From positions 68,763,514 to 68,827,513 of the forward strand of contig NC_133063.1 of the NCBI RefSeq assembly GCF_048771995.1: a stretch of 64,000 nt of DNA. The letters are read 5' to 3'. How positions within the stretch are numbered: position 1 is the stretch's first letter; each line of letters opens with the position of its first letter. The notes under the pieces are model-generated. The model ran no database searches. It was not told where the DNA came from and worked only from the letters and a program-made list of their open reading frames with translations. The position numbers were made by a program, and so were the translations under genes. The stretch comes from Taeniopygia guttata. Its lineage: Eukaryota > Chordata > Aves > Passeriformes > Estrildidae. Positions 33,092 through 48,000 of the stretch are shown here, one piece after another.

Positions 33092-36000
33092 CTAGGAAGT
33101 CAGTTTCTCCAGTAATGCCTCTATTCCTTTTACATTTTTATTCTGCTTCAGCTTTGGAATGAGCTTTTTTAATCCTTTTTTAACTGTGCTTGCCACCTCT
33201 TCATCAGTACTTCGGAGAAGGCTGCAAGGAAAGGATATGAAAAAATGAAGGATATCAAAGGTCAGCATGCAGGCTATGGAAAAATAAGCTGTCCATGATA
33301 GGAAACAGTAACTATTTAAGAAGATATAGTTCCAGCCAGATGCTATCACCTCCTGCTATAAAAAAGATGCAAAACATTCCATAAAATATGAAACACCAAA
33401 TCAGAACACAGCCAACAGAGGATAAATCAGTCTGCAAGAAAATTGCTGACCCCTATTTAATGCACATTCAAATACTGAGTCAGACCAAGTTGTTCTGGGT
33501 TTCACCCAGGCTGGGCTTCAAACCTGCCGGGCTGGGGACAGCCGCAACCCCCTGGGCCCCAGCCCCACTGCTGCAGCATTCTCATGAGAAAAAGGTTTTT
33601 TCTTATCTCCAGCATAAGCCTCTTGTGTTTAAGCTTGTGCCACTGCCTCTTGCTCTCTACTCAGACATTGCTGTGAAGCGACCAGCTCTCCACCCATCAC
33701 CCTGGTGCCAGGGATGCTCCCAGGAGTCCACAAGCTGCCCCTTTTCCCAGCTGAAAGACTTGACCCCACAGCCTCTCCTTCCAAGCCAAGAGACCCAGCC
33801 CATGACTATGCCAGGCACCTTCCATTGAATTCACTCCAGCTTTTGGTGTCTTTCTTGCAATGCAGGTCCTAAAACTGGACGCAGTGCAGTACATCTAATA
33901 TACATCAAGCACCTTCACTATTGTACTTTCATGCTGCAGCCAGTGAAGAACAATGAAGCTTTACCAGTTCTATTCTCCTTTTAGATACTACTTTTGGAAA
34001 CCAAATCAGATTTCCCAGATAAATTCTCTTCCTCAGAAACAAAGAAATTCACCATAAGCTATAAAATACTATCAGCTTAGTAGTGACTGTCCTTTTCCCT
34101 TTCTTCAGTTAACAGTGAAATGTTCTTGGATTGAAGTACAAGATCTTCTGAGTTAATGACATATCTAATTTCCTACTTCAAAATTATGAATGAACACTGG
34201 CTAGAAAAGTGCCTTCTGCAGCCAGTTTGTGCAAACCAGATCAGAACTACAAGTTTGATGTACAAATAAACTAAGACTAGAAAAAAAACTGTAACACCCA
34301 CATGCTGGTATGAAGCAGGCTGCATGATACTACAATCCCTAGGATTCTTCCAAGTAGCTCCCAAATTTACATTGACCTAAAAGCTTATTTCTTACCTACT
34401 TTTTAAGTGATAATTAGACATGGCAAACTGATCTGAGGAAGACACAACGGAATTAACGTAGCTTAAGATCAGATTTAAATTTTCTCTCCTTTAGGGCACC
34501 AAATCTTGTGCTGGATGGCAACACTATAGGCAGAAAAGCACTGCATGTCCATCTGACAACACCACAACTTTCAGCTACCTAATTCCCAGATTTATTTCTA
34601 TGACTATGACTTTACAACAACCTTTTGCAGCAAATTGTGTTACACTTTTAGCAGTAACAGTACAATTTAATCAAGAGGCCTTCTTTAAAACTGAATTCAG
34701 CGGAGGATGATATTTTCTTATCTCTTCTATGACTCGTGTGCCCCTGATAAAATCAAGAAATTCCAGAATCCTGGAAAAGGAGGTGCTGAACATATTGGTA
34801 ATTAACATGGAAAGGTATGTATGTTTCACTCACCAAAAGAGACAAGGACCATATAAAGTAGCACTGCACTTTACTTATCTCTAAAAATGAATGCCAGCTT
34901 CTGACAGTTATATATGTGATGCTGCTTTCAAACTCATAGCAACCACAGGTATGTCTAGAAAATGCTCTTAATACAGAACATCTGCATGTTTAACACAGCC
35001 AAAACACCAACATAGTGACAGAGTGGGGTGTTTTAAAATTACTATTCTCTAAGTTCTTACAAGGTCTAGAAAGCTGGCACCTATGTATTTCGTGGATGTA
35101 AAACCTAACTTCCACAGATTACAGAAATAAAGGAAGTCAGTAACACATTTGGTAAAGTACATTTGTATCCATGTTCTACCCTGATGCTACACATCATTTA
35201 CAAATTTGAAAATATATAGAAAAGTCATATATAGGAATTCAAATAGGCAAGCATCTGCCACACTCATAGATAATTAATGCCACTTAATACACATATGAGC
35301 ATGCAGGGAGTCCTTGCATTACTTTTGGGCTCCTCAAGATGGTACTAAGTCAGAACCAAGCCCCGGATATTTTTATTACAATCAAAACCAAGTAGGGCAA
35401 GGAAAGGAGAAGGTCCAGAGGGCACCAGGTTACTGAGAAGCCAAACACATGCACTGCTTATAACTGAGGAATAAGCTTAAATGACAAGATAGCCAAAAAT
35501 CTTCAAATAGACTTACTGAGTAATTCTGAGGTTTCAGATCTGCACATATGCGACAGATGTCCATCTGAGGATGGACATGCTGCTGGCCAAAACTGGGCCC
35601 ATGAGAGATGTTGGTAATGCCTCCGTGACAATATATTTAAGAAGAAATTCAAAACGAAGTAGATACACAGTTTTTTTTCTACCCAGAGAAGAGGAGGAGG
35701 TGAGAACATGTGAGAGAAACAACATGGCAGCACCTAGGTCAGTGCAGAAGGAGGGGAGGAGGTGCTCCAGGCACTAGAGCTGAGATTCCTCTGCAGGCCC
35801 TGGTGAGACCATGGAGAAGCAGCCGTGCCCCTGCAGCCCCTGGGGATCCATGGGGGATGCAGAGGTCCCCCACAGCCCATGGGGGAGATGCCCATGCTGG
35901 AGCGAGTGGATGCCTGGAGGAGGCTGTGGTCCAGTGGGAGACTATGGAGAGAGGGGGCCCTGCTTCCAGGCTGGAGCAGCCTGTCCTTGGAGAAGTGTAC

Positions 36001-39000
36001 CCCATGGCAGAGTGACCCATGCTGCAGCAGTTTTGGGAGGACTGTGTGCCCATGGGAGTGGACCCACGCCAGGGAAGTTCATGGAGATCCATCTCCTGTG
36101 GGAGGGATCCCATAGCCTCACAGGGGAAGGACTCCTGTCCCTGAGCCACAGAAGAAAGCCTCAGGTAGCAAGCTGACCAAACCCTCAAGCCCTGACTCCC
36201 TATGCTGTCTGTGGGAAGGACGGAAAAAAGTGGGGTTTTTTTAAGGGCTTCTTTTACTTATCATTATCCTCCGCTGATTCTGTTAGTAATAAATTCACCT
36301 TTAAGTTAAACCAGTTTTGCACTTGGAGTGTTTACACCCAGTCTTTATCTTAACTCATGAACCCTTCAATATATTTTTTTTCTCTCCTCTGCCCAGCTGT
36401 GGCAGGGGAGTGTGAGTGGTTTTCATGGGTGCCTAGCATTTGGCCAGTGTCCAACCACAACAAGAAGTATCTGGGTTTTTTAAATGAAAAAGTTTTTAAA
36501 AACTCAGCCATTACTTTGTTAAAGAATCCTCTGCTGTTACTTTACAGCAGACTAAATTAATCACTGCTGTACAATTCAGGTAGTCACTTGACTTCAGTGC
36601 ACACAGTTAAATAAAAATGTGATTAATTGCTATGTGATAGTGAGGTAAGTGAGTGTGACATGAAATGGAACAAATGCATCTTGTGCATTCAAGATAGCAC
36701 ACACTGAATGTATTTTGTTGGTAGAAATTTCAATTGATGTTCTCTCAGCTGTTCAAGAAATTAACAAGGTAATCTAATCAGAAGTAGCACGTGCCACACT
36801 TACCAACAAAGAATAATGGCGCCGCGATTTACTTCTGCCCAGGTCTTCAGATTCTCAATACCAACATGTTCCACCAGTGTTCTTGCAAAGCAAACTGCAA
36901 AATGGGGGAAAGAAGCAGGGGAAGAAAAAAAATGAAAAAAATGAGACAATACCTTTCTACAAAGAAGCCTGTTGAAAGTTCTCTGTAGTTTTGATTTAAT
37001 CAAATAGTTTTTTGTCCCCCAAGTGTTCACAAAGTTCTGCTCCCCCAAAATAATTGACTGTACAATGCAATGCAGACCTTTATAGATGTTAGACTACTTC
37101 CAAGTACTGTATGGAATTTGTTGGACTACAGCAGCACTGTGTGACAGTTTACTATTATAAAGTATGCAAACTTGTTTGTTTTTTAAAAAGGGCATAAAAG
37201 GCTATTAATATCTTAGAGAAGGCATCCAGTCCAAAGAGAGAACTCACAAGAATCACAGACTCATTCTGGTTGAACAGATCATGGTATCCAATATATTAAA
37301 TACATAAACATGTCTGTTGAAAAATGCTACATTTTAAGCATCTGACTCTACAACTGAAGGAAAATAATTTGAACAGAAGTTATTTAAAATTTCAGAGCGA
37401 ATCCTTAATTGTTGCAAAAACATTATCTTTTTTAGCTGTACTGATGCTCCAGGGCTCTATTTCTTCATTGGCTCTGAAAGCCTAAATTGACTCATTACAT
37501 TAACCTAGGCTGACTTCAAGGCCCCAGCTGAATTTAAAGAACTGAACTGCAGGGAAACTGTTCTTACAACTTGGCATGCTGAGCAAACTTACCAGTAAAC
37601 AATGCAAAATACCCCACTCAACCCCAACAAACACCAGCCTCCAAACACTGAAGCTATTTTTCACTGTCCCTCTAGATCCTAATTCCACCTGAATACAGGT
37701 CAGACTTTATGCAACTTGCTCCCTGTGTGATAACAATTTGTTTGGGGTTTAATGACAATTTAATAAACTCAGAGCAACATGTCTGAATGGTACTTTTTGG
37801 AGGAAACCAACGGGGACACATATGATTAAACTGGAAATTGTACAATTTTTACAGAAATAAATCCAGATTACTATCATCATTTCAGATAGGCAAATCTCTG
37901 AAAGACACTCACAAAACTTTTCTTTTGGACATTTTCAATTATCTGCTTGAGAAGTGGGAAAACAGCCTACTTTTAGAAACATTTACTAAAACACAACTAA
38001 AATTTTTAAAGGAAATACTGGCTACCTGAAAGTAGTAAGTGGAAAATAAATAGTTTAACAAGATCTGATAATTCTATATAGATAAAAACTATTAGACATA
38101 GAGAAGTTCCCTCAGATTACACTTCGCCAACCACGTGCTTTCATTTTTTGAGCTTTTTGTATGAGAAAAAGTAATCACTATTAGGACAGAGTAATACACA
38201 TAGAAGATTTTACAGTTATGTAATAACATAAGTTTAAAAGCTAAATTAAGATGAGAACATCTGTGCCCAATACCTGCCTTATGGAACATAAACTAACAAA
38301 GATGTCCTATTTTTGTGCACTATTATTGTTTTAGTAACAGATTATTTTAGTAACAGTTACAAAGCATTAACCCAGCAGCACTAATGAACAGAGTAAAGAT
38401 TACAGACAGGCTTACAAGCACTAATGAAACAGGGGCTCCTGTAAGAAAGACTTTACTGTTTCTATTATTATCCTTAAACTACTATGTAATTTAGCAACAC
38501 TATCAACACATTTTAAGCATAGCAATGAACTCCACCCCAAAGCACTACGAAAAAACCTCAACCACTGCTTGCATTGCAAAAAAAAAGCCAACATACTATT
38601 TTTGTATAGCAGTTCACAACAGCAAAAAGATAGAAACAATAACATTAAATTTTCCATATACTAGTATACTCAAAGAAGTAACTGCAACTATGTTATTTGA
38701 GGTTAGATAGCAAACTACTCTGAAGTCAATCTGTGCAAATAAAGCTGTATTTCTCACATACCTTCTTTTCCACTTTCTCTCATTTTTTCATCTTGCTCTA
38801 TTAACCATTTCAAAACTAGATGGCCTGCAGGATGTTCTGCAATGTGAAGCTTTAAAGGGAATAGACAAACCAAAACAAAACAAAATTATTTAGTGATGTT
38901 GGTTCAAAATTCATTTACATGCCTGGCCATAAGTATTCCTGCTTGATTTATTCACTCTGCCATCACACTGATTCATGACCTATGCTAATATCAACAAGTT

Positions 39001-42000
39001 TGATGTAAGTTTCTGGTTACTCATTTAAATTGAGCATTTTAACTCTTACCATCTTCCCTGCAACATTTAACTTCCAATAATATAAACTATATCAACCAAC
39101 ATTTCATCCACCCTTCCAAGAACTTCATTCTTAATAAACAGAACCTCCTGGTCTGTCTCTACCAGAAGTTCCAGAACTTTTACATTTTCACACTTGAAAA
39201 TCAACTACAGTATGGTTCACAGAAAGTCACAGAAAGCAAGTGTAGTTCACATTAAAGTTTTATAAAATGTATATCAAAGAATGCAAAACACAGAATTAAA
39301 ACAGCACAACTATGGAAATCTGGAGATACCGATCTTAAATACAGCATACATTGTGGTTTTGTTTTCTTGTCTATGGATACATATCTGACTGAGTTTAACA
39401 AAGTAGGAGAGGGGCACTCTTTAAAGAAAAGGTCATACTGTGAAGACAAACAGCTCTTATCTAAGATCTTTCCTTGCATGGAGATATGCACACCTGAAAA
39501 GCAAGAGATCCCATCCCTCTCAGTGTAAACAGTCCAATGACTTACAAAACTTTGCTTAACTGCACAGTGTCACTGTCATTAAACAAGACAGTGTAACATG
39601 CTTGTCAGCAACCTTCCCACTAAGTGTTTAAAGCAGTTCTGAAGATTGAAGATCATGAAGCACCTTGCCCTACAACTCATATGAAATGCTGGCTCAAGCC
39701 ACCATCTCTCCAGATGCAGTAATAATAAACTATGAAATGAACAAGTCAGAAAAAAGGATCACATCTAATGTATAAGTGCTCTCAGGGCAGTACACTGATG
39801 ACTTACACTGATGACTTACATCTGCCTTGAAAACAAGACCAGATTTCATTTTAGTAATGCAGAAGATATGCAAGATCTCAGCACCTTGTCTTCTGTACAT
39901 TACCTGTCCATCACGGCCCCCCGGAACCAGATCTTCAGCTGCCAACTTAGCAACTGCATCTAGTGTAGGCTGGATGTCACCAAGAGCTGTTCTTAAAATA
40001 TCAGCAACCAAGACAAAAGTAGCTTTGTCTAGCACTACTTCTTGGGTATGTTCTTGCAAATATTCTAGCAAAGGTGAGGAAATGGCTTCCAGAAGTTCAT
40101 GGCGACGGAGTTCAGTATTCTTCTTACTGAAGAAAGAGACAGCACATTACTGCAGAAGATTTGCACTGTATGCACATCAAGTAACAAGAAACTTCAGAAT
40201 GTATGTGCTATTGGAGACATTTCAATTACTGCTAGATTCAAATACAGGCATATTGTTCCCTCTGTTTAATGTACAATTAAATCCATGTTGGACACAGAAC
40301 TTAAGATCACATGGAATGAAGAAGTGTTTAAAGCTGACTATCTTAAAACCCTAGTGTTTTTTCTTGCAAGTAACATTTACTATTTCTTTTCATTTTGTTA
40401 TCTCAGCTATGGAGATGTGTTTCTTAAAGAGTTTACTAGTCATCTAGAATTGCTCCTTCATCAAAAGCTGGTAAGCATTAATGTAAATACCACAGACTGA
40501 AACCAAATTAACAATTTCCATTTTTATTGCTAGATTTTGAGATATATGTTTATGCTACCCAAAGCACCAGTAGTGCATATTACAAATTTTCTTCTACACT
40601 GAATTTGATACATGAGGTGACACACAAAATATAGCACAATATTTGCCCTTCACAGAAGGGGAAAAATATGTATTATTTATATATATTTACATTACTTAGA
40701 TTTATTATGAAGAAAAGTTGAAATTAAATCATGACAAAAAGTTACATGACTTCTTCTGGACTCTTAATAAAAATCATGTAACCTTCATGATTGAGTTACC
40801 TATAGGCATTTCCATCTCCCTGTTGCAGAAGTGCAATGATTTCTGGAACAAAATGTGCGGGATCTCTAGGACTTAGCAAGTACAACAAGACCTTCTTTCC
40901 ATATTTGTTGTTTATTATATCAGGCAAAGAAGCCTTTATTTCCTGTGGGAGTAAACAAACCACAAAAAACCATTAATGAAATACAGTTCTTGGTCACTAT
41001 CAATATTAGAACTGTGAAAAAGTACCAGGAGAAACTCTAAATGACAGAGACACACTATCTCCTGTTGGTAATGTCTCCATCTTTTTGGAGTCCTCATGAA
41101 AGAGAGGGATTTTGTGCTGAAATTTGCCTGAATCCTTACACGTGCCGAGCGCCCAATGTACAGTTCCAATGACATATGAAAGTTCAAAGCACCACACATG
41201 GACTTTAGTCCAGGATTAAGATTCTGTGGACCTGACAAATGATGATAAGAAAAAACTTTCCTCCAGAGGATTTAGACAGCTTAAAAGCCTCCTTCACCTA
41301 TAAATTCTCTGCCATACAGCCAACCCACATAAATGATTAATTTTGCAGTACTACAAAAAAAACCTTAAAACCAGCAAAAATGCCCCCAAAACAAAAAAAT
41401 CCCTTGCTTTTTCTCCCTCTAAAGTTTTATTAGTTTTTTTACCTTCCTAAAGAAAAATTTTATAGATAGAATGATAATCTCTATAAAGTATTTTTGAAGT
41501 CTACCTGCTGTTTGAAATAATTTTAAGGATTGGTTTCCTCCACTGAATATGCTCCAATACTTGATTTTAAGACGCCTCTACTTCATCATCTGCTACTAGT
41601 TTTCATTTCCTATCTGAAGAGCTGGTTTTGATCCTAAGATTTTTTTTTTCCCTCTTCCTGCCATCCTTTCCCCATTCTTGGCCACACATAAGCCCTGACG
41701 GGACAATTGTGAATGTGCAAAGGCCACGACTTGCTCTCCATTTTCTTTCCAGATTGATGTGGTAGGATGACCAAACAGTAAACATTCCATTACCTTTGAT
41801 AATGGATTAATTCTTGATCTCAGATGATTCTGTAATTAAATGACATCTTGGAAGCTCAGCTAAAGACATAGTATCTGAACTAATAAACTCTCCAGAAAGC
41901 AGAGTGCATGTTACAGAGTACAGGAGCAGGTCAAATATCTCATACTAAGCTCAGATGTCACAGCTTATTTCCTTAGACCTTTCCCAGAAGTTGTTACATT

Positions 42001-45000
42001 TCAGACGTGGCTCTGGGAAACAAACACAGCTGCAATCACAGCTGAAATCCATGAGGAACAAAAGCCACCTCCACATGAAGATGCTTTCATCTCTCCAGAC
42101 CCATTAGACAGCCACAGTTCAAGGGCCAAATACCTGTGATTGGGTACAAAATCCCAATTGCACTCTACACAAAGTTGCACAAGGGAAGAATTGTTCCTCC
42201 TTTGCAAAACAAGCCTCATCAGAACACTTTCTCCTCATATTCCTTCTCCACACACAGAAGATTTGCCTCATCTTTACCACCCTGCCACTTCCCCTAAACC
42301 CATCAGCCCTTACAGCTCTAGCATGAGTACTACTGCAGATCACAACATGTACATCAATGTGAATTTCTCTGCTGAGAGGATGCAAATAGTTTCACTTGTA
42401 AAATCAATAAGTTACTATCATCATTCTGAAGTTTTCCACAGATTTAATCCCTAGAAATACTAGTAAAACTCAAACTTCTATGATAAAAGGCACTGACTTT
42501 AAAGAATCTCCAGTCACCCCTTATCCAGAATGAATGTGTACTAAAACAGAAAATTTCAGCAAGTACTGAGCATAGCTTAAAAATTAATTCGAATAAATAA
42601 TTAAAATTATGTCTGAAAGAGCTATGGTCTGCTATGAAAAGAAAAAAACTACTCATGATACATAAATATCATGAAACAGAAAAGATGGGAAGTATTTAAA
42701 TAATCTAAAAAAGCAGATGGATTCCTACTTTCATCCTCATATACGCTGACAAACACATTGACACTGTTTAATATATTATTTTAGGAGAAATTCAATTACT
42801 TACTGATATAATTAACTGCTTCACAAGTTTAGTGTCATCAATGCAATCAAATGCTGCCAGCAAGACCAGATGAGAAAATTCACCCTGCATAGATGAGACA
42901 CCAGAAACCACATGCAGTCATTTCTTAATGAATATACTAACTGACTTGGAATCAGGATATCTGAGGATTTGTCTCAAACATAACACAGCATGAAGAACAA
43001 GCAAATTCTGCCTACTGTCATAGAATGAGAGAAGTCCAACATTTAGGTTTCTCTCCAAAAGCAAGGCTTGTTAAGAGAAATGTGTTGTTAAAACAAAGGT
43101 AGATCTTCCATTTCAAGTGGATTTCACATTCAAGCTATTAACCTAATCCTACTGTATTATCAATATTTGAAATCATAATGTTTTTCCTACAGCAACATTA
43201 TATACAGACTTTATTTCTATTGTTGATTTACTTAGAAGTGAACTACGTGACATACAACGTTTTTGGACATCGTATCTCTGCAATGAGCCACACAGTGTTT
43301 ACTGCATTGCTGGAGATCAAGTCTCCAGTACACTCAAAAGGGCACAAATGAATTCACCTGTATGTCAATGAGGTTTGACATCAAAATGAAGCCAGATCTT
43401 CTGTGCTCCAGTCTTGTGTCAGCTATTATTTACCCATTGTCTCATACTTCCATATCATATATAATTTATAAAATGACACAACTCATTTATTCTAGTGGAA
43501 AATTATGGAGAGAAACATTACTTAGACCAGTGGACCTCGAAGTAGATTGCACAAGACAAGCCATTGTGGTCGAGAAAGAAAATATTTTTGGCACCATTAA
43601 TAAAAAATAAGAATAGCCCTTGGTTATTTTTATCTCATCTTTCCAAATTTTCTATTTCTATTACAATGTACACTGTTATAGGAGTAAAGGCATGTAATTG
43701 ATACAAAAATATATACATTGGGGATGCATGCCCAGGATGTGATCAAAATGCTTGAAGGCCACTGTGTGAGACCACAATAACTATTAGCAAATAAAAAAGC
43801 CACAGCAACCAGGAAGGAAAGTTTAAAAAGCTCTTCTTTACAGCTACAGTTTTGCCCAACTCCATGAAATCTGGTTTCAACTGTTACTCTGCTGGTGCTT
43901 CAGTCTCTAAACACATATGCTATTCATTAAAAAATAAAACAGACTTTTTCCATTGTATGCCAGTGTATTTTGAAGCTTCCTAACTTGAAAAAAATATTGA
44001 GCATCTTCTAAGAAATACAAAGATTCAGAGAGTTTTATCAATGACATCTCCAGCATATCTTGATTTTTCTTCCTCCTTTTTATCTAGGCTGTTATACTCC
44101 CAACCAAGGAGAATTAACCAAAGAGCCATATAAAGATGTAATACAAAGCTGGGATCAACAAAATAAAAGTAGAAAGAAAACTGAGGAAAAATGATGAACT
44201 TAGCCATAACAAACCACAGTACTATATGTAGTGCTCACAAGGAAGCTTCTTGGCATGTCTCTAAATATTCCATATAGTTCAATTATTTTATATTATTTAA
44301 TTCATCACTGCTATTTTAAGACTAGTTTCATTACGATCTCAAAGTTGTTCCCAGTACCAAAGAACATTTAAGCTAGCTTCTTATCAAATCATTAGTCTCT
44401 GACACTATGAAATAAATTGTTAATGAACACTCACCGTTGCTATTTTTTCAATATATGTCTTCATAGTTTTCACAATGACTTTCCTGTCCTATCCAAAAGG
44501 AAAGAGCAAACTCAAATGAGCCTAGAATACCAGTGATTCTGAGTAACTAAACTGCTATTTACACCTTTCAAAAGGATAATCTTCAATTTTCTTTCTAAGG
44601 CAAAGGCATTTGCCAAAAACTCACACATATTCTATTAGTTTACACCCAGAACCAGTATGGGAAGTTAAACCTGAACTGTGACTTGATCCCAGAGAGATCC
44701 TGTGGTATATTTACAAGTCCAGATCACCAATGGGACATGTCAAAAAAACTTGGAAAAAGCAGCAAACAAAAAACCTCAAACCATCACTCATATGTATGAA
44801 ATACGTTCACTCATATTTTGTCCATTAATTAAAGAAGAATTCATTTCATCTCTGCATTTGGAAAGAAACATATTCAACAGAATTTGAAACTCTAGCTTGG
44901 TTTAAACCTCTATTACTAGCAAGAAGATTTTGTCAGAAAATTCCCTCCCTGTATTTTTGGCTTTTGGAATCACTGCTCAGTCTTCTTTAGGTCTGTTTCT

Positions 45001-48000
45001 ACACCTAGATCCTAGGAACTTAATATTTTCTGCATTCTTTAACAACTGGACTATTTTAATAAGTAATCTTCTTTTTTTTTTTTTTTTTTTTTAATATAGA
45101 AAAACATAGGCGGCATTACAGTATTTCCAAGATGTAATGACAAAATACAAAAGTATTTCTGGATACTGTATCAGCTGATGGAACTCAATCACACTTCCTA
45201 TAACATTTTGCCAGTCTTAGCATTCCAAAGCCAAACATGGTTTCACATTATGACTTCTTTACTGTCTGCTCCCTACAGTCAATTTCACTTATATTAAGAA
45301 ATCCATGGGACAAGTGCCAATAAACTTACAGTGGAAAAATTACTCCATGTGCCACTGCCAAAACCTCTGCTAAAAATAAAAGGAGATGCTTGCACTATAA
45401 AACTTCTATGAAAGCATTTGATTCACAAAAAACAAGTTTAAGTTTGCCAAGAGATAAAGAGGGACCAGTTTTTAACCTTGTTCTCTAATTATTAATTGCT
45501 TGAAAATGTGCACAAGCAGAAGGACCCATATGGGCAGAAAGAACTAAGTAGAGGGAAACCAAACATTACCTTGGGAGTGCCATGCCATAAACAGTGCATT
45601 GCTACTCGGGCTCCATCATGAGTGTGTGCCAGGTAGATGACAGCCTCTCTGATAGCTTCTATCATTTCCTATGGAAGAAAAGGTGATAAAGCAAAAAGAT
45701 GAAAGAAAAGGCTTGAGGAACTCAAGGCAGATGGGTGAGAGAGAATTATTTTGTCTGCCAACATGATACTGCTCTACTGTCCATCACTGGAGAACCACTA
45801 CAGAACCACTCTCATTTCCCTGACCTATGAAAAACTGCCTCAAGAGAAGTCCTAAAGACTGTAAATGACACATGCTTTCTCTCTTTAAAATTGCACTGTT
45901 CATTATAACAATGCCATGAAATCTCAATTGTACTGAAGATTGTCAGCTGTCCTATTACAAAAAATTCAAGAAAGGGTACTCAGAACCGAGACAGAAATTA
46001 GAGAAAAAGACAACCATTAACTTAGGAAGAAATCTTGACAGCTGACGCATATTCATACATACAGAGTATTAGCCAATGACTAACTAAAGTCATTGAAGTA
46101 ACAGGTTACATTATAAATCAGATATTACAAGACATAGCCAAAAGTTTTGTCTTCATATCAAAAGAATGAAGTTTTCTGAAGCTATCTGACAACGCAACAG
46201 CCAAAGAAAAAAATCAAATCAAATAAAATTACACTCTCTTGGGTTACTAGATACTACTCCTGCTACTATCCAACAGATTTCCTCGAAATGCAGCTCCCAT
46301 CTACACATCTTTCTATCCCTAGTTCTTCTTGCTCTCTAGCCAAAGGTTCCAAGCATTTTACCAATTATTTACAAACTGCTCAGTCACAACTCAATTGGTG
46401 TCACTACCTGCAAGCACAGGTAGGAACAGATCTGCAGAAGGGCTTTCCAAACTCCAAAGAGCATGTCCATAGACTACCACATTTGCACAGAAAGCCAAGC
46501 AAGAGGATACAATCTTATTCCCCTGATTCATGCAAGCCTGCGAATCCAAATGCATTCTCAGCCACAGCATTACACAAAACCATGCACAGGAATGTTCTAG
46601 GCTCTGAAGATACTTCACTACCCTTAGCTTTGGGTTTATTAACAGTAACAAAGAAGTAAGTATTCAGGGAGTCCAGTCTGGCAGAAAGAAGTAAGAGACA
46701 GCGAGTTTAGAAGGCTCTGCCTGAAGTGAGATGGTTCTGAGCTGCAGAACCATGGTGTGGCTGATGGACACACCTTGAAGACAGGTAAAGTCAAACAGGA
46801 TAACAGCTTAAACCATGTCACATTAAAAAGACAGATTTAGGCCTAAATACAAGAATGTCTGATGTAATCTTAAACTTGCAATTTAATACAGACATAGCAA
46901 ACAAAGTTTTGGTTGCTGACAGAAAGGTCAATCTCACTGTATTTTGGTCAAGAGATTTTTGGACAATCACTGCAAATTTTTAAGAAACAACACACTAGAA
47001 AGCTGAACTACTGCAAGCAATGGTCCTCACTTTAATTATATTCTCCAGCTATTGAGAAAGGTCATTTAGCAGAAGAGAGGAAACAGCAAAGTCATCTCAC
47101 TTTATTTTACAAATTCAAGTATCACAAACACTTGTGAAAGTTCACTCTGACTATAATCTCCATTCAACATTACTATCTATCTAGATATGATCTATCTAGA
47201 ATCACCAGATGTGCAGAACTCTTTTAATGAAAGATGTATTTTTGTCTAGTTAACTTACAATATTTTCACAAGAAGATAAAAAACAAAAGGCAAAAGAAGA
47301 CAAAAAGAGAAATAAAGATACTTACAGATCTTTGTTTTGGAAGAGCGTAAGTGAAAAAGTCCAAAAATACTTTATGTACCAGTGAGTGCTTTATCACCGC
47401 CTCTCTGTATTTGGATAGATGAAAATAAGCAAAAGTTTCCCACAAACAATCATTTAAAATTACGTTACGAATACCTCATTTGTATTTTAAAACATTAGGC
47501 AGCATGATGAGCAAAAAACACATGGTCATTTTGGATTCAGATGTTTTAACATTTACAGTAAGTGGAAGATTCTAACAAAACTTACAAATTATAGAACGTA
47601 TTTTCTTCACTGGAGAAGCATATCTAATAATGTGTTATGGAAACATTTATGCATTTATGTTATGCAACATTTCTACCAATTTTCTGACTGGGACAGAGAC
47701 CACTCTAATTCATAGAAGGAGAGTTCACAATTAAGGGAAGATACTCATTATGACACCTGAACAAAACCATAGACTATTCAGCACAGCAACATTACAGCTT
47801 AAAAGAGTATCAGTATCACTGTCATCTGAACTTACAAATATACCAGTGTCATTGTTTGTATGTCAAAAACAAACTGATTTGAGCTAGACTGTTACATTCA
47901 GCTGATTTTTGTCCTTACTTCTGTGCCATTGGTGTAAGAATCTGCTTCATTTCATCCAAGATGGCCTCTCTCTTTTCAGGTTGAGCTTCTAGCACTTTGT

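Larger units (their letters stand above)
33222..36803 (-). other. PUM3 intron 16
   Basis: The terminal intron of 3.6 kb. It holds a CR1 fragment and an ERVL-type solo LTR, annotated separately; the rest shows no feature. Confidence 0.85.

Noticed and set aside
35710-36188. Several frames of 96-149 codons
   Set aside because: They fall inside the GC-rich part of the ERVL-type LTR, which is non-coding.
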